Shown piece by piece: positions 57,384 to 64,000 of a stretch of 64,000 nucleotides of DNA (position 1 is its first letter; each line of letters opens with the position of its first letter). The stretch is from Candidatus Gastranaerophilales bacterium (lineage in GTDB: Bacteria > Cyanobacteriota > Vampirovibrionia > Gastranaerophilales > Gastranaerophilaceae). A model generated the notes under the pieces. The model saw nothing but the letters and a program-made list of their open reading frames with translations, was not told where the DNA came from and searched no databases. The stretch is taken from positions 104,937 to 168,936 of the forward strand of contig CALUYB010000003.1 in assembly GCA_944324905.1 (NCBI GenBank). Reading direction: 5' to 3'. The position numbers and the translations under genes were made by a program.

Positions 57384-58370
57384 TTATTTTACTAAAAACC
57401 TTGTGTCCTTTATTTTAATTGCAAAATATGGCTGTTGCTTGTCTTTTTCAACCATATAAAGTACAAAAGGTTTTGAAAAATCATACACAGTACCACGTCC
57501 AGCAATTGGCAAAGACATTTCAACTGCTTCAATGACAGCTTCGTTTCTTAATTGTGCACCTTTATTGTTTAACACAAATTGAATATCGTCAATCGCTTTT
57601 GAAATAACAATTTTACTATTCTTTATTTTTTTATTGCACAACTGATTGTACTCAATCTGTTCATTAATGTTAATATTTGGAATATATAATTTATCATTAT
57701 CGCCTAATTTCATAGGCTTTCTTGCATATTTTGTCAAATTATAATACAAATCTTCAACATTTTTGTTTGATGAAGTTCTATATAGAATTACTCTATCACC
57801 ACTTGTGGTATTCATTGATATTGCGTATTCGTTTTTATTTCTATAATAAATTGGTGTTACATGATTTTTATATTTTCTTGCATCATTTTCAAAACCGAAG
57901 AATTTATATTTCGCTTTAGACCTGTTAAAGGATTTATTGCCAAGAATATTAAACTCTTTTGGGAATTCAACATCTTTTTTAAGTAAGGCATAAAGAATAT
58001 ATTCATTTTTGTTCTTGTTTTCCCAGTTTATATTCTCAAGTATTTTAGAAGTTTCAGAAAATTTTTCATAAATTTCACGCAATATTTTTGCTTTTAAATC
58101 ATAAGATTTCAAACCAACAATTTTATAGTACGAATTCTCGCTAATATCATCAGTACTGAATTTTGAACTATTTAATACCTTTAAAACATCGGGTTTGCTA
58201 CTTGTAAATTTTACTTCTTTTGTCGAAATTAAATTTTTAAAGTCATTCCAGATGAGCTGAAATGCTGGCGTAAAAATATCTTTTCGTTGTGATAAATCCT
58301 GCATTGAATATGCTTTTTGTGAAAAAGTAACAGCAAAGAATAAAAGCAATATAGTGAATATTTTTTTCAT
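57384..58370 (-). CDS. Secreted serpin-like protein (divergent)
   Basis: 328 residues with a signal peptide (MKKIFTILLLFFAVTFSQKAYS). The last 120 residues follow the order of serpins: KLYIPNININEQIEYNQL (serpin: LPKFKIE then DL..L), a helix ISKAIDDIQFVLNNKGAQ (serpin: I.KAF.EVNEEGTEA, the hinge of the reactive loop), a stretch in place of the reactive loop, and SKPFVLYMVEKDKQQPYF, then AIKIKD (serpin: DRPFLF.I....T..ILF.G.V). The hinge is poorly conserved, so inhibition is doubtful. GGAGG precedes the ATG. Confidence 0.5.
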   Translation of the reverse strand: MKKIFTILLLFFAVTFSQKAYSMQDLSQRKDIFTPAFQLIWNDFKNLISTKEVKFTSSKPDVLKVLNSSKFSTDDISENSYYKIVGLKSYDLKAKILREIYEKFSETSKILENINWENKNKNEYILYALLKKDVEFPKEFNILGNKSFNRSKAKYKFFGFENDARKYKNHVTPIYYRNKNEYAISMNTTSGDRVILYRTSSNKNVEDLYYNLTKYARKPMKLGDNDKLYIPNININEQIEYNQLCNKKIKNSKIVISKAIDDIQFVLNNKGAQLRNEAVIEAVEMSLPIAGRGTVYDFSKPFVLYMVEKDKQQPYFAIKIKDTRFLVK

Positions 58371-58520
58371 AAAACCTCCATAATATACTAATAAAATAAC
58401 AAAAAGTTATTTTAAAAACAAATAATTGCGCAAATAATTTTTTTTTCGATATTTATATGTTTGCAAACAATTTTTGTAGTATTATAAAGTTCCAAACAAA
58501 ACAATCGAAAGGTAACAACT

Positions 58521-59075
58521 ATGCAAATACAATTAAACGCAAATGTGTCATCGCAGCCTAATTTTGGCATGGCAAAATTAACAAAAAAAGGCGAGTGTGC
58601 TGCAAAACGCTTTGTAACAAAAGAATTACAAGTGTTTTTTGACCAAGCACCTTATTGCAAGAAAAACATGCTAAAAAATGTACTCAAATATGACGTCAAA
58701 TCTCAAGAATTAAACGACTTATTTGAATACGGCGTTACAAATTTTGCCGATAAGAACGCTCAATTTGTAAAAAAACAACTTATGCCAAAAACTGGTAGAT
58801 GGAAAATTAAATCATATTTAGCAAAAGAACACCAAATAGCAGCTGAACAATTTGCAAAAGAAAATGAAAAAGCCGCACATGTAACTTTGTTAACTGAAGA
58901 AGGTGACTGTTTGGTAAAAAATATACTAAATGTTTTTGATTCCAATATAAACAACCCTCTAGTTACAAGGAAACAAGGCCTAAAGATACTCGACACAATC
59001 AAACAATATTTACCAAGCTCTGATCATATGTCACGCGCTGCAATTATGACTGACAAAATTTATTCTAAAAAATAA
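58521..59075 (+). CDS. Lineage-specific protein with N-terminal PNFG tag
   Basis: 184 residues, soluble, rich in Lys and Ala, mostly helical. The N-terminus MQIQLNANVSSQPNFGMAKL has the short (P/S)xFG tag also seen at 23348 and 57340. AAAGG lies before the ATG and a strong terminator follows. No family is recognised and no catalytic motif is seen. It appears to be a single-gene unit. Confidence 0.65.
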   Translation: MQIQLNANVSSQPNFGMAKLTKKGECAAKRFVTKELQVFFDQAPYCKKNMLKNVLKYDVKSQELNDLFEYGVTNFADKNAQFVKKQLMPKTGRWKIKSYLAKEHQIAAEQFAKENEKAAHVTLLTEEGDCLVKNILNVFDSNINNPLVTRKQGLKILDTIKQYLPSSDHMSRAAIMTDKIYSKK

Positions 59076-59093
59076 TAAACATTAATATACATT

Positions 59094-59121
59094 ACGCCCA
59101 CAGCAATGTGGGCGTTTTTTT
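59094..59121 (+). terminator. Intrinsic terminator
   Basis: ACGCCCACA / TGTGGGCGT 9-bp stem with a GCAA loop, then seven T. Confidence 0.92.
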
Positions 59122-59245
59122 GTAAATAAATGTTAAACAATAGATTTTTATACTAAATTTTTAGTTATAAAGTCCGATATAAATAGAGAAGGCAGTGAAA
59201 ATATTTGTAAGAGCTATCTCAAAGCTATTATTTTGTGCTTATTTG

Positions 59246-59280
59246 ACGCAAATCAATTCAGGTTTGCGTTTATTTTTATT
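59246..59280 (+). terminator. Weak terminator-like hairpin
   Basis: ACGCAAA (59246-59252) and TTTGCGT (59263-59269) pair around a 10-nt loop, followed by T-rich sequence. It points on the plus strand, away from the neighbouring minus-strand regulator, so it would end a transcript starting at about 59170. That transcript might be a small RNA; I see no ORF in 59122-59245. Confidence 0.4.
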
Positions 59281-59287
59281 TAATGTG

Positions 59288-59310
59288 TCGTATCGATTGA
59301 TAGCGATAAT
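59288..59310. repeat. TCGTATCGA... repeat, copy A
   Basis: 23 bp matching 60108-60130 in 20 positions, with arms TATCG/CGATA. The two copies lie just beyond the end and upstream of the response regulator gene (59312-59995), 820 bp apart. Confidence 0.6.
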
Positions 59311-59311
59311 A

Positions 59312-59995
59312 CTATACTAATCCTTCTTTTAATGCTTTAACTGCCGCTTGTGTTCTATCATCTACTACAAGCTTTTGTATAATGTTACAAACGTGAGCTT
59401 TTGATGTATGCTCACTTATCTTAAGTATTTGTGCTATTTCGTAGTTAGATTTTCCATCAACAACAAGCTTTAGGACTTCATACTCGCGCTCTGTTAAATT
59501 AGCGTGTGTTGCCTTAAAATTTGCTCTATTCTTTGTTTTGGCAGGAATAATATTATTTCCGCCCTCTCTAATTAGTGGAACAGCCTTTGGATCAATCCAG
59601 ATAGCACCTTCACTTACTGCTCTAACCACCATGGCAAGCATATCTGAGTTTATATCCTTTAGAATATATGCATAAACACCAGCCTTGAGTGACTCTATAA
59701 CTGCATCATGACTCAAAAACGATGTCAGCATAATTATTTTAACATTCGGATTTTCGGCTGTAATACGCTTTGCAACCTCAATACCGGAAATATCATTCAA
59801 ACCTACGTCAATAATAGCCACGTCCGGCTTATGGTTTTTAACCTTTTCAATGCCTTCCTTGCCATTGTCAGCCTCGGTAATGACCGAAATATCGTCATAT
59901 TTTTCAAATAAAGATTTCAGACCGACGCGCATAAGCTTATGATCTTCAATTAAAACAATGCGTATTTTATTATTAGAATTAATTTGCATACTCAC
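59312..59995 (-). CDS. NarL-type response regulator (REC + LuxR HTH)
   Basis: 227 residues. Receiver: E17/D18, D63 (VAIIDVGLND), T91, K113; output LuxR HTH (LTEREYEVLKLVVDG, then HTSKAHVCNIIQKLVVDDRTQ). Very like the regulator at 8017-8670, so the two are probably paralogues. AAGGGG is 5 nt before the ATG. It stands alone, without a kinase, and is flanked by a repeated sequence on both sides. Confidence 0.9.
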   Translation of the reverse strand: MSMQINSNNKIRIVLIEDHKLMRVGLKSLFEKYDDISVITEADNGKEGIEKVKNHKPDVAIIDVGLNDISGIEVAKRITAENPNVKIIMLTSFLSHDAVIESLKAGVYAYILKDINSDMLAMVVRAVSEGAIWIDPKAVPLIREGGNNIIPAKTKNRANFKATHANLTEREYEVLKLVVDGKSNYEIAQILKISEHTSKAHVCNIIQKLVVDDRTQAAVKALKEGLV

Positions 59996-60107
59996 CCCTT
60001 TGTAATTTGTTATGAGTATAAAATTAAATTCTTAATTATTCATTGATATTTATTTCAAAAAATGTCTAATTTTAAACTAATTATAAATTATAACTTGCTT
60101 TATACCA

Positions 60108-60166
60108 TCGTATCGACTGGTAACGATAATGTAAACTAACTTTTTTAGTTATCATTACCTATCGAT
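60108..60166. repeat. TCGTATCGA... repeat, copies B and inverted C
   Basis: Copy B (60108-60130) matches 59288-59310. Copy C (60150-60166) is its inverted partner, matching 14 of 17 bases, so B and C form an imperfect hairpin with a 19-nt loop. The remaining sequence between 59996 and 60107 is AT-rich and shows nothing else. Confidence 0.5.
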
Positions 60167-60171
60167 TAATA

Positions 60172-60473
60172 CTATTTAATAAAAACTTGTGAGTCATAAA
60201 ATAAGTCTAAGTACTTAAAACCATTGTGTTCGAAATACTCTTTTATATTGCATCCATACTGCCCTTTATCGAAACTGCCCATGACGAGCATACTGCCTTT
60301 TCCCAGTTTTTTTGTACAAAGTTTTAAGAAGACTCCCTTTTCATAATTTGTTTCATTGTCACGAAATATCCCACGTGATTTTAATTCAAATATATCAGCA
60401 TAGTTAAAATATATATAGCATCCCGCCTTGAATAAATTCTATTACTTGAACCAAAACTAATGTTGTTAATCAT
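60172..60473 (-). pseudogene. Frameshifted small gene with SFG tag
   Basis: ATG 60473 opens with MINNISFGSSNRIYS, and the frame soon stops. Shifting frame near codon 15-18 restores an open frame: KAGCYIYFNYADIFELKSRG, then KLGKGSMLVMGSFDKGQYGC and the end LFYDSQVFIK to TAG at 60172-60174. The total is 302 nt, not a multiple of three, consistent with one frameshift. The protein would have been about 100 residues. The family is unknown; the NNISFG start is the window's recurring tag. A sequencing error is an alternative. Bases 60474-60690 show no other feature. Confidence 0.55.
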
Positions 60474-60690
60474 ACCTTATAAAAACTCGTGAAAAATTTT
60501 TTTGCTTATTATACGAAGGCATATAAACCGATTAAAGAAGGAGAAAAAATATTTCCATATACATTTTAATACGTTGATACTTAAAAAGCCCATCTTACAT
60601 AATATATATTATGACTACCAATCGTTTAAATATAAATTGAGTCTAAAATGCAAAAATAGCTTGATTTAATATTTAAGGCAAAACATGCTA

Positions 60691-60696
60691 TAATAT
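60691..60696 (+). promoter_or_regulatory. Probable -10 box TATAAT of the FAD oxidoreductase gene
   Basis: TATAAT lies in GCTATAATATG about 35 nt before the TTG start. A TTGATT is upstream near 60660 as a possible -35. Confidence 0.4.
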
Positions 60697-60731
60697 GTAT
60701 ATTTTAAAGCAGAATTTAACAGGGGGCAAAA

Positions 60732-62000
60732 TTGTATAATTTTGATAACAAATACGACGTTCTTGTTTGCGGCGGAGGAGTGGCAGGAATTTCATGTGCC
60801 TACACAAGTTCAAAGTTAGGACTAAAAACACTGCTTTTGGAAAAAGAGTCTTATCTTGGCGGAGACATGACAGGCGGACTTGTTATACCGGTCATGAAAT
60901 CTGATGCAAAAAACTTGAATACAGAATTTTACAATGACTTAATTTTATATGCCAAGAAATTTAACTCACAATTTACATACTCAGATGGCAATGACGGCTG
61001 GTTTAATCCTGTTCTTATAAAATGTGTATTTGAGCACATGTTAAAAACCGTATCCTGTGACATTGTATATGAGTGTGAAATTAAAAATGTAAATGCTTCG
61101 CAAAATACAATAAATCATGTAGAAATTTTAAACAATACATTATCAATACCAATCGCGTCGATGTATTATGTAGATTCAACCGGCAATGCGTCATTTTCAA
61201 AAATTTTAAATTGTGATTTTTGGGAAGATAATCAAACAAAACAACCTGCAAGCTTAAGATTTATTGTAGGAAATGTTGATTTAGATAAATTTGCAAATTT
61301 TCTTGAAAAAGTCGACAATGATAAAAATGTTACCACTACCTATCGTAGCGATAGTTTTATACATTTAAGTACGGCATTTACATGGGATAAAACAAAAAAA
61401 TGGGCTCTTGAACCTTATTTCAAGGACGCACTAAGACAAAATATACTTAAAGATAAGGATTTAGCCTATTTTCAACTATTTACCATAGCTAATATGCCAA
61501 ATTCTGTAGCTTTTAACTGCCCAAGGTTGCGCGACTTTGACACTAACAATCCTATAGACTATTCAAACGCAGTAATAGAGGCACGTGAAGCTATTTTAAG
61601 ACTACATAAATTTTGTGTAAATTACTTACCAGGCTTTGAAAATTCATACATCTCAAACATTGCACCAGTAGTTGGCAAAAGAGAAACCTCAAGGGTAAAA
61701 TGCCAATATGACTACACAATTAATGACATTTTAGAACAAAAAGAGTTTAAAAATGCAGCTCTATGTTCAGATTACCCTATAGATATACACTCAAACACCA
61801 AAGACAAATCAGTATTACATAAAGTTTGCGCTTATACACTACCAATCGAATCGCTAAAGTCTAAAAATTATAATAATCTATATGTTGCAGGCAAAATTTT
61901 AGGGTGTGACTTTAAGGCACAGGCCGCACTCAGAGTGCAATCCAGCTGTATGTCTATGGGGGAAGCCGTAGCAAAAGATATATATAAAAATATTAACTAA
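60732..62000 (+). CDS. FAD-dependent oxidoreductase (FAD_oxidored-type)
   Basis: 422 residues. N-terminal FAD-binding VLVCGGGVAGISCAYTSSKL with LLLEKESYLGGDMTGG, and late GKRETSRVKC and VAGKILGC segments, as in the PF12831-like family. Substrate is unknown: relatives are often named as FAD-dependent oxidoreductases with no proven activity. TTG start with AGGGGG upstream. It stands alone between a frameshifted gene and the large LysM-like gene. Confidence 0.85.
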   Translation: MYNFDNKYDVLVCGGGVAGISCAYTSSKLGLKTLLLEKESYLGGDMTGGLVIPVMKSDAKNLNTEFYNDLILYAKKFNSQFTYSDGNDGWFNPVLIKCVFEHMLKTVSCDIVYECEIKNVNASQNTINHVEILNNTLSIPIASMYYVDSTGNASFSKILNCDFWEDNQTKQPASLRFIVGNVDLDKFANFLEKVDNDKNVTTTYRSDSFIHLSTAFTWDKTKKWALEPYFKDALRQNILKDKDLAYFQLFTIANMPNSVAFNCPRLRDFDTNNPIDYSNAVIEAREAILRLHKFCVNYLPGFENSYISNIAPVVGKRETSRVKCQYDYTINDILEQKEFKNAALCSDYPIDIHSNTKDKSVLHKVCAYTLPIESLKSKNYNNLYVAGKILGCDFKAQAALRVQSSCMSMGEAVAKDIYKNIN

Positions 62001-62105
62001 TGTAAACATTTTTTCTAAAATCCTTAATTTCTACAATAATTTGCCGATGTAGCGTAATATATGTTAATTCGTGTGTGATGACATAAGGTAAAACAGGAGA
62101 TAAAG

Positions 62106-64000
62106 ATGGGATTCTTAGACGGTATTAGCAATTCGCTAAAAAAACTTACTAAAACAGAAGAAGTTGAAAACAAAGATGCTCAACAAGTTGCTTCAGAGCA
62201 AGAAAATCCTGAAGAAATTGATGTTTTTGGTCAAGACATTAATGAAGACGGTGTTGGCGACAAGATTTCGCTTAAACAGGACAACTTGCAATCCGGTGAG
62301 GACGGCTATTATGTAGAAGTCGACAGCACACATAATAATTCATTGTATGCAATTATGTCAAATACATACGAAGGTTGGCATGATATGTCTGACAAGGAAA
62401 GAGCTGCGCTTGTTGATATTGTAATGGACGCCAACCCTGAAATATACGGTAAAATGGTAAATGATGAATCAGGTCAATATTTCTCTGAAAGCGACAGACA
62501 AAGTTTAAGTAATGATAGCACATTGCGCGAAGAAAGACTCAATACAATTATTTACGCAGGTGATAAAATTAATATCCCAACAATTAACCCAAAAATTAAA
62601 GAAGATAGTGTTAAAATTACTCAAGCAGTACAATCTAATGACCCTGAAGAACATGTACATGTTGGCACAGTTATCGCTACGCCACATGGCACACAAGAAT
62701 TTGTGTACACACCAAATTCCGACACGGCAAAATTATCTGAAGATGGGTCAACTAACTTTATGGACATCATCAAAGAACATTTTGATGAAAATGCCGACGA
62801 CAAAAAAGCCTATGCAATTGCGCTTGATCAAGCAAAAGCAAATTCTGATGTCGTACTAGAAAAAATAAATAAAATTAGTAATACACAATACACAGATGTT
62901 GCAGACATCCCAAAACACACCTTGCTTAATGCAAACCTATATGACGACACCGAAGGTGCTAATAATGAACTTAAAATGGTTGACTCAAGATATGAGGACT
63001 TTGCAGAAAATACAGATGTGTCTTCAGCAAGATATATAGATAAGGAGTTATACAACTCTGATACCTCCGATGTAGTTATTAACCCGAATTACAGTGGTGA
63101 AAGCGGTGATATAACAAATGACGGAGTAGTATATAAATCGGTAGAAGAAGCAATTTTAGCAAATTACAAGACAGAAGACGGAAAAACAGTTGCAAGAAAT
63201 TCTGATGCGTATGCAGTTATTATGGACGGCTTAAAAGATAATGCTAAAAACGCAGCCATTGTAGAAGGCCTGAGCGGCCAAGATGCAATAGATGCCCTAA
63301 ATAATATATCCGAACCAACAAAATTAAATATGCAGCCAACAGAAATTCAGCGTATTGCAGTTGGTTGTGATGAAGAAACTGCAAAAGCGGTCTTTTCAGA
63401 AGGTCTTGATACTGAATTTTCATATTTACACTCTACCGCAAATCAAATTGCGTTAAACGAGAAGGATTCAGAAGGCAATTACTTGTTTAATTCCATGCTT
63501 GATTTAATGCAATTCTACGCAGACCCTAGCGACGAAGCCGCACAAAACGGTAAAACATTGCTTGACAGGTACAATGAAAATCCTGATGACCCTGAAACTC
63601 AGGCGTTAATCGGTGCTGCTGTAAAAAATATTATAACAAATAACAGTTTCTTTAAAAATTCAACATTTGAAATTAACGGGAAAGAAGTTGCCGGAAAGGA
63701 TTTAACAGTACAACAAGCACTCCAACTTAATTTGATTGGTGATGATGGAAAACCAATAGTTGGTATGATTAAACTTGGAGATGCTGCATACAACATTGCA
63801 GGCATGGGCGAAACAAAAACAAATATAACAACAGCAGAACAACCCACCGGAGGTGCAGCACCAACTACACCAGAGAGCCCAACACAACCGGTAGAGCCCG
63901 ACAAGCCAGTTGTCCCCGGAGATACTGACACAGATATCGACACTGATACAGACACTGACATAGATACAGATACTGACACAGATATCGACACTGATACAGA
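62106..64000 (+). CDS. Large acidic LysM-like protein with Asp-Thr repeat, 3' end outside the window
   Basis: At least 631 residues; the frame is open from ATG 62106 to the window end. AGGAG lies before the ATG. Residues 1-60 are charged, with no signal peptide. Residues 68-155 look LysM-like: YYVEVDSTHNNSLYAIMSN, then IYAGDKINIPTI. The middle is globular and unknown. From about residue 575 a Pro/Thr-rich linker (PTTPESPTQPVEPDKP) leads into a run of DTDTDI units coded by a tandem DNA repeat. It is rich in Asp and Glu like the EF-hand protein 23609-25498. Probably surface or secreted, but the export route is not visible. Confidence 0.7.
   Translation, partial: MGFLDGISNSLKKLTKTEEVENKDAQQVASEQENPEEIDVFGQDINEDGVGDKISLKQDNLQSGEDGYYVEVDSTHNNSLYAIMSNTYEGWHDMSDKERAALVDIVMDANPEIYGKMVNDESGQYFSESDRQSLSNDSTLREERLNTIIYAGDKINIPTINPKIKEDSVKITQAVQSNDPEEHVHVGTVIATPHGTQEFVYTPNSDTAKLSEDGSTNFMDIIKEHFDENADDKKAYAIALDQAKANSDVVLEKINKISNTQYTDVADIPKHTLLNANLYDDTEGANNELKMVDSRYEDFAENTDVSSARYIDKELYNSDTSDVVINPNYSGESGDITNDGVVYKSVEEAILANYKTEDGKTVARNSDAYAVIMDGLKDNAKNAAIVEGLSGQDAIDALNNISEPTKLNMQPTEIQRIAVGCDEETAKAVFSEGLDTEFSYLHSTANQIALNEKDSEGNYLFNSMLDLMQFYADPSDEAAQNGKTLLDRYNENPDDPETQALIGAAVKNIITNNSFFKNSTFEINGKEVAGKDLTVQQALQLNLIGDDGKPIVGMIKLGDAAYNIAGMGETKTNITTAEQPTGGAAPTTPESPTQPVEPDKPVVPGDTDTDIDTDTDTDIDTDTDTDIDTDT

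Noticed and set aside
60474..60690. AAGGAG at about 60536 as a ribosome site for a gene
   Set aside because: No usable start codon follows and the frames are closed quickly.
63599..63991. Minus-strand ORF rich in SVSVS repeats
   Set aside because: It is the antisense reading of the Asp-Thr repeat and neighbouring codons of the plus-strand gene at 62106; it has no ribosome site.

Overview
The window reads as AT-rich chromosomal DNA of a fermentative, non-photosynthetic diderm bacterium. My best guess is a gut-type member of the Gastranaerophilales (Vampirovibrionia, formerly Melainabacteria). Support: TolC-type outer-membrane factors, an HlyD adaptor and an AsmA-like protein imply an outer membrane; energy genes are [FeFe]-hydrogenases rather than respiratory or photosynthetic complexes; there is a prepilin-like small protein; and several lineage-specific proteins carry a short N-terminal SFG tag. 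The standard bacterial code is used (TGA is a stop), with some TTG and GTG starts. The taxonomic call rests on gene content and remembered protein families, not on a search.

Layout. 1-918: 3' end of gatB, then tRNA-Leu(CAA) set among broken direct and inverted copies of itself. 919-7332: a DUF5672-type glycosyltransferase, a cobalamin-type riboswitch leading a lineage-specific operon (1903-4627), a prepilin-like protein, two paralogous secreted proteins and a pentapeptide-repeat protein. 7360-13353: two NarL-type response regulators, gatC-pyrG, a secreted protein and a TPR protein. 13443-21033: a GT39-like membrane protein, rimO, a MerR regulator, lipA-lpd, a YtxH/DUF948/YtxH envelope trio and a GT2 enzyme. 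21034-21986: tRNA-Asn with its own broken copies, plus ORF remnants. 21987-25498: an AAPDE-repeat protein and an acidic EF-hand protein. 25534-28626: an EmrB-like exporter, then a DtxR-type regulator and a membrane protein under tandem operators. 28768-36415: TPM / nucleotidyltransferase-like / LemA / Mpg operon, an outer-membrane factor, a sugar transporter, and a Memo-AMMECR1 fusion divergent from its radical SAM partner. 36408-47268: acyl-CoA synthetase and a hydrogenase super-locus. 47350-64000: tRNA-Ser(CGA), an aldolase-family gene, an AsmA-like protein, a WG-repeat protein, the emrA-marR-tolC locus with a decayed emrB, an HNH-like protein, a serpin-like protein, a third response regulator, an FAD oxidoreductase, and a large LysM-like protein running off the end with an Asp-Thr repeat.

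How genes work together. The hydrogenase locus has two divergent operons. hydCBA (43126-47268) encodes a trimeric, probably electron-bifurcating enzyme linking NADH and ferredoxin oxidation to H2. The opposite operon (42998 down to 38164) encodes a 2Fe-2S thioredoxin-like protein, a PAS-containing sensory hydrogenase, a PP2C/SpoIIE-type phosphatase, another 2Fe-2S protein and a monomeric hydrogenase. The multidrug exporter is split: emrA, its MarR-type repressor and tolC lie at 52.6-55.7 kb, the intact emrB-like gene at 25.5-27.1 kb, and the two sites carry almost identical palindromic operators; a second emrB next to emrA is decayed.

Window-wide signals. At least eleven genes without a ribosome-binding site have a -10 hexamer (TAnnnT) exactly 6 nt before the ATG, the geometry of leaderless mRNAs. 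Ten of twelve convergent gene pairs abut or overlap at their 3' ends with no room for a terminator. Two of the three tRNA genes are preceded by a truncated 5' copy plus an inverted 5' copy of themselves.
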